The position numbers were made by a program, and so were the translations under genes. Positions 1 through 6,820 of a DNA stretch of 17,416 nt are shown piece after piece. The stretch is taken from the NCBI GenBank assembly GCA_946482335.1, contig CAMLRG010000116.1, positions 1-17,416 on the forward strand. Direction: 5' to 3'. This stretch comes from an uncultured Duganella sp. (GTDB taxonomy: Bacteria; Pseudomonadota; Gammaproteobacteria; Burkholderiales; Burkholderiaceae). Under the pieces are notes generated by a model. That model ran no database searches. It was not told where the DNA came from and saw only the letters and a list, made by a program, of their open reading frames with translations. Every line of letters starts with the position of its first letter. Positions within the stretch are counted from its first letter, which is position 1.

Positions 1-172
1 CCACATTCCCATCAAGCAGCCCCTGCGTCAGAAAACGTCGCTCATGGTAGTGGCAACTTGTATCCTCACAGGTCATCGTAAAACCATCGAAGATTTCACG
101 GACCCTGCAAAAATCGTAATGATGTTGGCGCAGATTCGCTAGGCGCTTGTGCTCGTCCCAAGTGAATTTCAT
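1..172 (-). CDS. brnT: BrnT-family ribonuclease toxin, 3' end outside the window
   Basis: The reverse strand opens at an ATG at 172 and reads without a stop to base 1, giving the first 57 residues. It begins MKFTWDEHKRLANLRQHH and continues with EIFDGFTM, then ERRFLTQGLLDGNV. This is the pattern of BrnT (DUF497): a WDExKRxxNxxxH start, a DF..V.EIFD helix region and a [ER]xRFxxxGxxDG strand. Known BrnT proteins are about 90-100 residues, so roughly 40 are missing off the left edge. In characterised systems BrnT is a ribonuclease toxin neutralised by BrnA, encoded just downstream; brnA would lie outside the window. By hand count GC over 1-180 is about 50 %, well below the neighbouring genes, which fits horizontal transfer. 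Residue identity is seen; toxicity is inferred from the family. Confidence 0.85.
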   Translation of the reverse strand, partial: MKFTWDEHKRLANLRQHHYDFCRVREIFDGFTMTCEDTSCHYHERRFLTQGLLDGNV

Positions 173-176
173 ATCC

Positions 177-204
177 AGTGTAGCGCGATGAAAGGTGAGG
201 TCAA
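177..204 (-). promoter_or_regulatory. Sigma70-type promoter of brnT
   Basis: On the reverse strand TTGACC (199-204) and TACACT (177-182) are separated by 16 bases. The expected transcription start is near 170, at or within the brnT start codon (172-170). No Shine-Dalgarno sequence is seen before the ATG. The transcript may therefore be leaderless or nearly so. Confidence 0.55.
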
Positions 205-280
205 GCAAGCTGGGCGGAAGGTTCGATTTTGCTGCCAAGGGCGCTGGGCGGTATTGAGATGGATCAGGTAACATGGCGGG

Positions 281-583
281 ATGACAAGGGATACTTTTGA
301 GTACCGCGACGTGGCGGTGGAGTCCGTGGAGGAGGGCGGGCGGGTTGTCGTGCGGCCGGTGAATGGGCAAGCCTTCAGCCCGGAGATGCGGGTGGAGTGC
401 TCGCGGCGTTTGCGCGACACCGCCGTTTATCCGCTTGGCACCAGCTTCCTCGTGCTGGCGAAAATGACGGACCGGCTGGGCGGCGAGCCTTATCTGTACG
501 TCTTCCACGGCGACCCGGTCAAAGTGCTAACACCGGCGCAGCTGGACACCTTCCTCAATGACCGCCGCCGCTTGCGGATTTAG
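281..583 (+). CDS. Hypothetical protein, 100 aa
   Basis: This is an open frame of 100 residues that I do not recognise. The start is fixed by an in-frame TAA at 269-271, just upstream of ATG 281; a weak AGG (266-268) lies 12 bases before it. The protein is soluble-looking, with no signal peptide, membrane segment or cysteine pair. It alternates short strand-like stretches (GGRVVVRPVNG, GTSFLVLAKMTDR, PYLYVFHGD) and ends with a basic RRRLRI tail. Its TAG stop is part of the TAGGAGG that serves as ribosome binding site for the next gene, so the two are probably one transcript. Third-position GC bias supports real coding. Only a weak promoter (TTGCTG 229-234, TATTGA 252-257) is visible upstream. 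Confidence 0.7.
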   Translation: MTRDTFEYRDVAVESVEEGGRVVVRPVNGQAFSPEMRVECSRRLRDTAVYPLGTSFLVLAKMTDRLGGEPYLYVFHGDPVKVLTPAQLDTFLNDRRRLRI

Positions 584-594
584 GAGGCCGCTCG

Positions 595-1467
595 ATGAAA
601 CTTGCCTTCGTTGCGTTTCTGCTTTTGCCGCCGCCGACGTTTGCTCAGGCTCCCGAACCGGCGCCGGACGAGCTACTTCAGCTTGTTTTCCCGAACTGGA
701 AAGACGAGTCAGACGGACGTGTGGTCTCGATCGCCACGAACGCGGTGACGCGCGACTGGGATGCGAAGCAGGGCAGGAAACGCAATGTCATCGTCGAGCC
801 GCGCCAAGTGGTCCGCGTGGTACCGGACCGTATCACGCTGCTTGCCGCGCTGACGCCTGCCGGAGACAGCGGTGCGCCGCAAGTCGCGCACGGAACGCCG
901 ATCGGTCTCGCGGCATATACCTTCAAACCCGGCAAGGTCGGCTGGAAGCTGGCCAGGCGCCAGGAACCGTTCGACCTGCAAGGCTTTGAGGGGCGCGCGC
1001 ACATGGAAGTGGTGGCGCTGTCGTCGACCGCGCAAGCGCTGCACGTCAGCTGGGGCAGTTGCTGGCAAGGCTACTGCGTCGACCTGTTCGCGCTATACGC
1101 AATCGATGCGGAAGGCGTACGGGCGCAGCCGCTTTTGCTGCAAAAGATCAAAGGCGCGAACGTCTACGCGCGCCCCGACTGCGTGGAACGGCTGGGCGAT
1201 ATCCTGCCTGGCTTGCAGCCGGGCGACCCTGCTGCTGCGTCCGAGCGCGTGCCCCCTGGACAATGCTATGCAATGGAAGGTCGTTGGGAGATTGCGGACC
1301 GCAGCAGCGGGCCGGGGCCGCTGATACTGAAGTTCACCGGGGCAGTCAGCAAGACCAGCGGGCAGGCGAATTTGCCGGCGCAGCCCATCGATCAGACGAT
1401 GAAATTCGAGTTCCGGGGCGGGCGTTATGTGCCCGTTTCCGGAAGCAACCCGGTACCTGATGCATAA
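595..1467 (+). CDS. Secreted hypothetical protein with four cysteines
   Basis: This encodes 290 residues with a short signal peptide: MKL, a hydrophobic core (residues 4-14) and a likely cleavage after TFA (residue 17). The mature part has exactly four cysteines (156, 161, 196, 224), consistent with two disulphides in the periplasm or outside the cell. The SCWQGYC pair sits in a strand-like segment. I do not recognise a family. Translation is well supported by AGGAGG at 582-587, seven bases before ATG 595. It lies 11 bases downstream of the 100-residue gene, and its stop (1465-1467) is 16 bases before the VOC gene start, so the three are likely co-transcribed. The function is unknown. Confidence 0.8.
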   Translation: MKLAFVAFLLLPPPTFAQAPEPAPDELLQLVFPNWKDESDGRVVSIATNAVTRDWDAKQGRKRNVIVEPRQVVRVVPDRITLLAALTPAGDSGAPQVAHGTPIGLAAYTFKPGKVGWKLARRQEPFDLQGFEGRAHMEVVALSSTAQALHVSWGSCWQGYCVDLFALYAIDAEGVRAQPLLLQKIKGANVYARPDCVERLGDILPGLQPGDPAAASERVPPGQCYAMEGRWEIADRSSGPGPLILKFTGAVSKTSGQANLPAQPIDQTMKFEFRGGRYVPVSGSNPVPDA

Positions 1468-1470
1468 ACA

Positions 1471-1477
1471 AAAGGAG
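1471..1477 (+). promoter_or_regulatory. Ribosome binding site that selects a TTG start
   Basis: AAAGGAG at 1471-1477 lies six bases before the TTG at 1484. The in-frame ATG at 1460 overlaps the upstream gene and has no comparable site, so the TTG is the better start for the VOC protein. Confidence 0.7.
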
Positions 1478-1483
1478 ACAACA

Positions 1484-1894
1484 TTGATCAAGATCCGTGA
1501 GATTGACCACATCGTGCTGCGCGTCGTCGATGCCGACCGCATGATCCGCTTCTACACCGAAGTGCTGGGCTGCACGATCGAACGGCGGCAGGACGAGATC
1601 GGCCTGATCCAGCTGCGCGCCGGCAGTTCGCTGGTGGACCTGGTGCCGGTTGATAAGAAGCTGGGCAAGATGGGCGGGGCCGCGCCGGGCAAGGAAGGCC
1701 GCAACGTCGACCATTTCTGCTTCCGCGTCGAGCCATTCGACGAGGCGGCGATCCGCGCCCACCTCAGCGCGCACGGCGTCGCCAACGGTCCGTCCGAATC
1801 GCGCTACGGCGCGGAAGGCGAAGGGCCGTCGATCTACCTCAACGACCCCGAAGGCAATACCGTGGAGTTGCGCGGCGCGCCCTACGCGGCCTGA
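1484..1894 (+). CDS. VOC family (glyoxalase/bleomycin resistance fold) metalloprotein
   Basis: This is a 136-residue protein with the two beta-alpha-beta-beta-beta modules of the vicinal oxygen chelate superfamily: IREIDHIVLRV...MIRFYTEVLG at the N terminus and NVDHFCFRV...YLNDPEGNTVEL at the C terminus. H9, H77 and E128 sit where family members bind the catalytic divalent metal, so an active enzyme is likely. The superfamily covers lyases, dioxygenases and drug-modifying enzymes, and the substrate cannot be read from sequence. I place the start at TTG 1484; an ATG at 1460 would add eight residues (MHKQKETT) that fit the family poorly. Its TGA (1892-1894) abuts the stop of the convergent FHA gene with no spacer. 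Confidence 0.88.
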   Translation: MIKIREIDHIVLRVVDADRMIRFYTEVLGCTIERRQDEIGLIQLRAGSSLVDLVPVDKKLGKMGGAAPGKEGRNVDHFCFRVEPFDEAAIRAHLSAHGVANGPSESRYGAEGEGPSIYLNDPEGNTVELRGAPYAA

Positions 1895-2872
1895 TCATTC
1901 GTCGTCGTCTTCGTCGTCTTTCTTGAGCTTCGAAGACTTGCGCGCTTCGTCGGCGGCCGCCTTCAGCTTGGCGGCGCCGTCCATGAATTCGTCGACGCTG
2001 TGGTCTTTGCTCCGGCGGACTTCCGGCGGCAGGATCGCGGACATGTACAGTTCGTCACGCAAACGGCCGGCGTTCTCATAGTTGCGCATCAGGATCAAGC
2101 CCGAGCCCAACGCCAGGAAAATGGCGCAAGAGGAAATGAAGGCGCGCGGCTTGTGCGGCTTGATGGTGCGCAGGTGATTGTAGATCATGGCCACCACGAT
2201 CAGCATGACGACGTGGTTGCCGTAGCGCGTGAACACTTCCGCCGACCAGGCGTAGGCCAGCACGGTGCTCAAGGCTTTCCACGCCCCGATCGTCACCAGG
2301 CCGCTGCCAAGGATGAACAGGTGGCGGCCCAGGCGCGCGTGGCCGCCGAACAGTCGGTTGGCCAGCGCCCATACGCCGCTCCACACCAGGCCCGCGCCGA
2401 TGCCCGACGCGATCACCAGCAGGTAGCGGATGGCCTGGAAGCTGCCGGTATCGGCCAGCGCTTCGGTCACGCCGATGAACAGCGCGATCAAGGCCAGGCC
2501 GGCCAGCGCCGGCACGCCGCCTTCCCAGGCGTGCATGGTGGTGTCGGCGACTTCGGGTTCAACCGGGTAGGCCGCATCGCGCACGCGCAGGCGCGTGTGG
2601 CCGAGGCGGACCACCGTGGTGCCGTTGATCGGCACGGCGGCCTGGCGTTTGCCATGGGCCACGATGCCGTTCTGGCTGCCCAGGTCGCGCATCATCAGTC
2701 CACCGTCTTCGGCCAGCTCGACCACCGCGTGGCTGGCGGCGGTGTGCGCGTCGTCCAGGATGAAATCGTTGTGGTAGCCGCGGCCGATGGTGATCGGCAG
2801 GGTGCTGACCCGATGGCGGTGCAGCACGTCGCCATTGCGCGCCAGTGTCTCGATGAAGAAGGGGCCGTTCAT
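1895..2872 (-). CDS. FHA domain membrane protein
   Basis: This is a 325-residue protein. Residues 1-100 form a forkhead-associated domain, the phosphothreonine-binding module. The signature residues are present: G30-R31 in TIGRGYHNDF, S47-H48, and the N-G of GSQNGI (68-69). About five hydrophobic segments follow (roughly 119-137, 148-168, 182-208, 219-233, 244-262). The protein ends in a charged tail (KLKKDDEDDDE) predicted to be cytoplasmic if the FHA domain is. The start codon overlaps the stop of the upstream protease gene (ATGA), so the two are translationally coupled. A natural inference is that the FHA domain reads a phosphorylated partner and the membrane part links this to the periplasmic protease. 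No kinase gene lies in the window. The domain call is firm; the role is not known. Confidence 0.88.
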   Translation of the reverse strand: MNGPFFIETLARNGDVLHRHRVSTLPITIGRGYHNDFILDDAHTAASHAVVELAEDGGLMMRDLGSQNGIVAHGKRQAAVPINGTTVVRLGHTRLRVRDAAYPVEPEVADTTMHAWEGGVPALAGLALIALFIGVTEALADTGSFQAIRYLLVIASGIGAGLVWSGVWALANRLFGGHARLGRHLFILGSGLVTIGAWKALSTVLAYAWSAEVFTRYGNHVVMLIVVAMIYNHLRTIKPHKPRAFISSCAIFLALGSGLILMRNYENAGRLRDELYMSAILPPEVRRSKDHSVDEFMDGAAKLKAAADEARKSSKLKKDDEDDDE

Positions 2873-4188
2873 TTGCTGCCCCCGCGCGCCAGCGATTCAA
2901 GGAAGGCGCGCGAGGCACGCAGGCCGTTTTCATACGAGACGCCGCGGGCATCGAGGCGGCTTTGCAGGTTCATCTTGCCTTCGTCGGTGCTGGATGTCAG
3001 CAGGGCGAAGTCGTACAGGCCGTCGAACTTGCGGTAGGCGCGCACGCACATCACGGCGCGCATCGGCAGGGTGCTGTTCTTGACGAATTGTTCGGTGCAT
3101 TGGGGACCGGTCAGGCGCTTGTCCTTGTGGCTGCCGAAGCTCTCGTTCTTGAACGAGTTGCTGGACAGGACGGCAAAGCGCACTTCATCCAGCCCGGTGC
3201 TCTTCATGTACTGGTGCTGGATCTGCACCTGGCCCGTCTGCAGCGAACCGGAAACGAAGAGCGAGGATTCCATCGCACAGTTGGTGACTTCCACCGAGAA
3301 GGAGTCGCGGTCGTTGGAACGCCCCCAGCAGCGCATCTGCTCGGATTCGCGCACCGGCACCGAGTAGGGCCCCATGGCCTTGGCGCTGAGCGGTTTGGCC
3401 AGCAGCTGGTCGACCATGGCTTTCTGGTGCACCAGCAGTTGCTGGGCGACGATGGCGGTGAAGTCTTTCGGCGGCTTGGCGTCGGGCGCGACTTTCTTCA
3501 GCAATTCCTGCGCCTGGTGGGCCGGGACCAGGAAACTGACCAATTCGCCGCCCAGCATCTTCGACACGTTGATGCCGGCCACCTGGCCGTCCACCGTCAC
3601 GGTCGGGCCGCCACTCATGCCGGCGTTGATCGGGCCGGTGAACATCAGCTGTTCGTAGAACCTGCGTGCGATGACGCCGTTATACGCGCCTTCCGAAATG
3701 GCGAAGCCCAGGTCGAGCGGGTTGCCCAGCGAGTAGAGGTATTGGCCTTGCGTCAGCGTGACCGGCTTGTCGCCCAGCTTGAAGTAGCCGGTGCCGTAAC
3801 GGTTGACGCGCACCACGGCCAGGTCGTGCAGCACGTCGACCGCCAGCAGTTCGATATTGCCGCGTTGGCCGGCCGTATCGACCCATTCACCGGTATAGGT
3901 GTCGGGATCCAGTGCGAATTGCGAGACGACGTGGTAGTTGGTCAGGACCAGGTTGGAGGTGCCGACCAGGAAGCCGGAGCCGACCGACGATTGGGTACGG
4001 CCCGATTTCAGCAGCGAACGGACTTGCAGCAGGTCGGCCTTGGCGGCGGAATACAGTTTTTGCGCGGTGCTCGACGGCGTCGGCAAGGTGACGGCTTCGT
4101 TGCCGGCCGGCGCCGGCGTCGGCTGGGCATTCACTGCCGCGCAGCCCCAAGTCAAAGTCAGCAGTAAGGCCAGTTTGGTGAATTTCAT
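2869..4188 (-). CDS. Periplasmic trypsin-like (S1C-type) serine protease with extra C-terminal domain
   Basis: This is a 439-residue protein. Residues 1-21 look like a signal peptide with likely cleavage at VNA-QP. A Cys at 16 is present but the lipobox is poor. A chymotrypsin-fold protease domain spans about 66-225: H86 in LTNYHVV, D122 in HDLAVVRV, S192 in NAGMSGGP, so the catalytic triad is complete. No PDZ domain of the DegP/DegS type follows. Instead residues about 240-439 form a region I do not recognise, with four cysteines (287, 304, 364, 381) that could make two disulphides. It is 36 bases downstream of ribA and overlaps the FHA gene by 4 bases. AAGGA lies just before the ATG. Protein quality control or regulated cleavage in the envelope is inferred from the family. 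Confidence 0.88.
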   Translation of the reverse strand: MKFTKLALLLTLTWGCAAVNAQPTPAPAGNEAVTLPTPSSTAQKLYSAAKADLLQVRSLLKSGRTQSSVGSGFLVGTSNLVLTNYHVVSQFALDPDTYTGEWVDTAGQRGNIELLAVDVLHDLAVVRVNRYGTGYFKLGDKPVTLTQGQYLYSLGNPLDLGFAISEGAYNGVIARRFYEQLMFTGPINAGMSGGPTVTVDGQVAGINVSKMLGGELVSFLVPAHQAQELLKKVAPDAKPPKDFTAIVAQQLLVHQKAMVDQLLAKPLSAKAMGPYSVPVRESEQMRCWGRSNDRDSFSVEVTNCAMESSLFVSGSLQTGQVQIQHQYMKSTGLDEVRFAVLSSNSFKNESFGSHKDKRLTGPQCTEQFVKNSTLPMRAVMCVRAYRKFDGLYDFALLTSSTDEGKMNLQSRLDARGVSYENGLRASRAFLESLARGGSK

Positions 4189-4224
4189 TGAATCCTTCGA
4201 CTTGGGTGCGGGAGCCGGGGCGCT

Positions 4225-4878
4225 TCAGAGTTCGCCGTCTTCGGCGGCTGGCGGGGTAACGGGCGTCATCATGTGGCCCAGCTTGAGCGCCTTGGTGTTC
4301 AGGTAGTGCTGGTTGAAGGCGTTGCGGTTGACCAGCAGCGGTACCCGCTCGGCCACTTCGACCCCGAGGGCGCCCATGGCGGCGATCTTGCGCGGGTTGT
4401 TGGTCATCAGCTTCAGGCGCTTGACGCCGAACTGTTTCAGCATCGGCTCGACCAGGGCGTAGTTGCGCTGGTCGGGCTTGAAGCCCAGTTGTTCGTTGGC
4501 TTGCACGGTATCGGCGCCTTGCTCCTGCAGGCGGTAGGCGCGCATCTTGTTGATCAGGCCGATGCCGCGGCCTTCCTGGCGCAGGTAGAGCAGCACGCCG
4601 CGGCCTTCCTCGGCGATGCGTTTCAGCGCACCTTCGAGCTGGGCGCCGCAATCGCAGCGCTGGGAGAACAGCACGTCGCCGGTCAGGCATTCGGAGTGCA
4701 CGCGCGCCAGCACCGGCTCGCCGTTGCCGATATCGCCCAGCACCATGGCCAGGTGTTCCTTGCCGGTGGCGTGTTCGACGAAGGCATGCAGCGTGAACTG
4801 GGCCCACGGCGTCGGCAGGGCGCACGAGGTGACGTAGTCCAGGTCTTCTTTTACCGGTTGTTCTGCTACGGGCTGCAT
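4225..4878 (-). CDS. ribA: GTP cyclohydrolase II
   Basis: This is a 217-residue stand-alone GTP cyclohydrolase II, the first step of riboflavin synthesis, which converts GTP to 2,5-diamino-6-ribosylamino-4-pyrimidinone 5'-phosphate, formate and pyrophosphate. The zinc ligands C64, C75 and C77 are in [18 protein letters not shown]. The GTP-binding [10 protein letters not shown] (99-108) and the LMTNNPRKI segment (157-165) are also present. Length matches the single-domain enzyme; there is no fused DHBP synthase (RibB). The gene is first in a probable ribA-protease-FHA transcript. The leader between the predicted start of transcription and the ATG is only about 30 bases, too short for an FMN riboswitch. 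Confidence in identity is very high. Confidence 0.97.
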   Translation of the reverse strand: MQPVAEQPVKEDLDYVTSCALPTPWAQFTLHAFVEHATGKEHLAMVLGDIGNGEPVLARVHSECLTGDVLFSQRCDCGAQLEGALKRIAEEGRGVLLYLRQEGRGIGLINKMRAYRLQEQGADTVQANEQLGFKPDQRNYALVEPMLKQFGVKRLKLMTNNPRKIAAMGALGVEVAERVPLLVNRNAFNQHYLNTKALKLGHMMTPVTPPAAEDGEL

Positions 4879-4914
4879 GATGCTCTTTCAATCTTTGTAT
4901 TGTGTAACCCTGCA

Positions 4915-4923
4915 ATCATAACA
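4915..4923 (-). promoter_or_regulatory. Extended -10 promoter upstream of ribA
   Basis: On the reverse strand TGTTATGAT (4923-4915) is a TGn-TATAAT-type extended -10 element, followed by a plausible start near 4908, about 30 bases before the ribA ATG. No good -35 is visible, as is usual for extended -10 promoters. It abuts the hairpin repeat. Confidence 0.5.
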
Positions 4924-4925
4924 AA

Positions 4926-5032
4926 AACCGGCAAGGCGGGGTCAGACCCGAGGGTCTGCCCCCGCAACGGTCTCACGTTGGCGCCGGCGCAGACGGGGTC
5001 TGGCCCTTGGGCCTGACCCCGGTTTACCGGTT
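4926..5032. repeat. Double-hairpin palindromic repeat (REP/MITE-like)
   Basis: Two hairpins lie back to back. The first is GGGGTCAGACCC (4938-4949) pairing with GGGTCTGCCCC (4952-4962), with one bulge. The second is GGGGTCTGGCCC (4995-5006) pairing with GGGCCTGACCCC (5009-5020), with one mismatch. The outer arms, 4926-4949 and the reverse complement of 5009-5032, match at 20 of 24 positions, so the whole unit has terminal inverted repeats. The last base of the pirin stop codon lies in the right end. The hairpins may terminate the leftward pirin transcript and insulate ribA, but no T-run directly follows either stem. Confidence 0.8.
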
Positions 5033-5730
5033 CAAGGCAAGTCGAACAGCAATACTTCAACATTGTCCGCCCCCGACAGCGTAACAGACGCCTCGCCGCT
5101 GATCTTGGCCGCATCGCCACCTTTCAGCTCCGCGCCATTGACCGTCAGCGTCCCGCGGATCACATGGACATACGCCTGGCGCCCGGCCGCCAGCGCATGC
5201 ACCACCGCGTCCCCGCCATTCAGGATCGAGGCATAGATGAAGGCATCCTGGTGCACCAGCACCGACCCGTCGCGCCCATCCGGCGAGGCCACCAGCCGCA
5301 GCGCGCCCGTTTTGCTCTCGGGCGTGAAGTGCTTTTCCTCATACCCCGGCGCGATGCCCGCCTGGGCCGGCTCGATCCAGATCTGCAGGAAATGCACGCC
5401 TTCGCGGTTCGAGTGGTTGTACTCGCTGTGGCGCACGCCGGTACCGGCGGTCATGCGCTGGACGTCGCCATAATGCAGCACCGATCCATTGCCCATGCTG
5501 TCCTTGTGCTCCAGCGCGCCGCTCAGCACGTAGGAGATGATTTCCATGTCGCGGTGGCCGTGCGTGCCAAAGCCCTGGCCCGGGGCGACCTTGTCTTCAT
5601 TGATCACCCGCAGCGGCCCGAAACCGACGTGCTTCGGGTCATAGTAGTGGCCAAACGAGAAGCTGTGGCGGGAATCCAGCCAGCCAAAATTGGCAACGCC
5701 ACGGTCTTCAGATTTACGGATTTGCAACAT
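5032..5730 (-). CDS. Pirin family protein (YhhW/quercetin dioxygenase-like)
   Basis: This is a 232-residue bicupin. The N-terminal cupin holds the metal ligands H57 and H59 (GTHGHRDME) and H101 and E103 (VRHSEYNH), at the same numbering and overall length (about 231) as E. coli YhhW, which has quercetin 2,3-dioxygenase activity in vitro. The C-terminal cupin (from about residue 135) is degenerate, as usual. AAGGAG (5737-5742) is six bases before the ATG. The gene diverges from a LysR regulator with inverted sites between them, a classic regulator-target layout. The physiological substrate is unknown for the family. The TGA stop lies at the edge of the hairpin repeat. Confidence 0.93.
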   Translation of the reverse strand: MLQIRKSEDRGVANFGWLDSRHSFSFGHYYDPKHVGFGPLRVINEDKVAPGQGFGTHGHRDMEIISYVLSGALEHKDSMGNGSVLHYGDVQRMTAGTGVRHSEYNHSNREGVHFLQIWIEPAQAGIAPGYEEKHFTPESKTGALRLVASPDGRDGSVLVHQDAFIYASILNGGDAVVHALAAGRQAYVHVIRGTLTVNGAELKGGDAAKISGEASVTLSGADNVEVLLFDLP

Positions 5731-5747
5731 GATGGGCTCCTTGTGCG

Positions 5748-5828
5748 ATAATTTCGATCAGATGTTTCACAGTATATGGGCAGGTCATCGTGTTAAAAAG
5801 CGAATAATTTGCCGCTCTATGATCGAAA
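5748..5828. promoter_or_regulatory. Pirin/lysR divergent control region with paired inverted sites
   Basis: TTTCGATCA (5752-5760) and its exact reverse complement TGATCGAAA (5820-5828) lie one near each gene. The similarity extends to 11 of 13 bases (TGATCGAAAttAT and TGATCGAAAaaAT). A -10-like TATACT (5771-5776, reverse strand) faces pirin, and AATAAT (5803-5808) faces lysR. These are candidate binding sites for the divergent LysR protein; this is inference. Confidence 0.45.
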
Positions 5829-5835
5829 AAATCGA

Positions 5836-6789
5836 ATGCTCAGATTAAGCCTGGACGCCTTGCAGATTGTCGACGCCATCGACCGGGGCGGTTCGTTCGC
5901 CGCGGCGGCGCGCGAGCTGTTCCGCGTGCCCTCGACCATTTCCTACACGGTGGGCAAACTGGAAGAAGAGTTGGGCGTGCAAGTGTTCGAGCGCATCGGG
6001 CCGCGCGTGGAACTGACCCCGGCCGGGCGGGAATTGCTGAAAGAGGGACGCTACCTGTTGAAGGCGGCGGGCGACCTGGAGCAGCGCGTACGGCGTGTGG
6101 CGTCTGGCTGGGAGACCGAACTGGCGGTCGGCATCGATTCCATGTTCGGCGCCGCCGTGCTGGCGGACGACGTGCGCGCCTTTTACGAGGTCACGCAGCA
6201 AACCCGCCTGCGGCTGGTGCAGGAAACCCTGGGCGGCAGCTGGGAAGCCTTGCTCGAGCGGCGGGTCGACCTGGTGGTGGGGGCGCCCGGCGACGGCCCG
6301 GCGGGCGGCGGCTATGTCTCGCAACCGATCGGGCAGTTGAAATGGGTGTTCGCGGTCGCGCCGCAGCACCCGCTGGCGCAAGTGCCGGGGCGGCTGGGGC
6401 GCAATGAGCTGCAGCGTTACCGCGCCATCGCCACGGCCGATTCGGCGCGCCTGCTGGCGCCGCGTACGGTCGGCCTGGTGCTGGGGCAGGATACCCTGAC
6501 CGTGCCCACCATGCAGGCCAAGTTCGATTACCAGGTGGCCGGCCTGGGTTTCGGCTTCCTGCCCGAGCGTTGCGCCCGCGCGGCGATTGCTGCCGGGTTG
6601 CTGGTGGAAAAGCAAGTCGAGGAACCGAAACCCGACGAAACCTTTTACCTGGCCTGGCGCAGCAGCGAGTCCGGCGCGGCTTTACGCTGGTGGCAACAGC
6701 GCCTGGCCATGCCCGGCTTGTTCGAGCGCCTGTGCCGCCACTTGCCAACTGTTGCGTACGATCAAGAAATGAACGGGCAGCCCCTCTAA
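5836..6789 (+). CDS. LysR family transcriptional regulator
   Basis: This is a 317-residue protein from ATG 5836. An upstream TTG at 5809 would add nine residues (PLYDRKNR) not typical of the family. The N-terminal winged helix-turn-helix (about residues 5-65) reads LDALQIVDAIDRGGSFAAAA, then STISYTVGKLEEELGVQVFER, then LTPAGRELL, which is textbook LysR. The effector-binding domain follows (about 90-300). Because it diverges from the pirin gene across 105 bases containing matched inverted sites, it probably controls pirin and itself. The effector is unknown. It is followed after 31 bases by the HDOD gene on the same strand, but function gives no reason to link them. Confidence 0.93.
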   Translation: MLRLSLDALQIVDAIDRGGSFAAAARELFRVPSTISYTVGKLEEELGVQVFERIGPRVELTPAGRELLKEGRYLLKAAGDLEQRVRRVASGWETELAVGIDSMFGAAVLADDVRAFYEVTQQTRLRLVQETLGGSWEALLERRVDLVVGAPGDGPAGGGYVSQPIGQLKWVFAVAPQHPLAQVPGRLGRNELQRYRAIATADSARLLAPRTVGLVLGQDTLTVPTMQAKFDYQVAGLGFGFLPERCARAAIAAGLLVEKQVEEPKPDETFYLAWRSSESGAALRWWQQRLAMPGLFERLCRHLPTVAYDQEMNGQPL

Positions 6790-6811
6790 GTTGACGCTCG
6801 CCAACTGTTTC

Positions 6812-6815
6812 GGAG
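6812..6815 (+). promoter_or_regulatory. Ribosome binding site selecting a TTG start for the HDOD gene
   Basis: GGAG at 6812-6815 is five bases before TTG 6821. The alternatives, TTG 6791 and ATG 6851 in the same frame, have no comparable site. Confidence 0.5.
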
Positions 6816-6820
6816 TACCA

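Noticed and set aside
188..271. 28-codon forward frame starting ATGAAAGGTGAG
   Set aside because: It has no ribosome binding site, no recognisable sequence, and overlaps the brnT promoter.
2000..4167. Long forward frames opposite the FHA and protease genes
   Set aside because: Their composition is biased to H, G, Q, V and R, the shadow pattern. The reverse-strand genes have clear domains, triad residues and ribosome binding sites.
4879..4925. FMN riboswitch upstream of ribA
   Set aside because: The leader is only about 30 bases after the predicted promoter, and the upstream sequence is the palindromic repeat, not the conserved FMN-binding core.
4926..5032. CRISPR-like repeat array
   Set aside because: Only two hairpins in inverted arrangement; no regularly spaced direct repeats or spacers.
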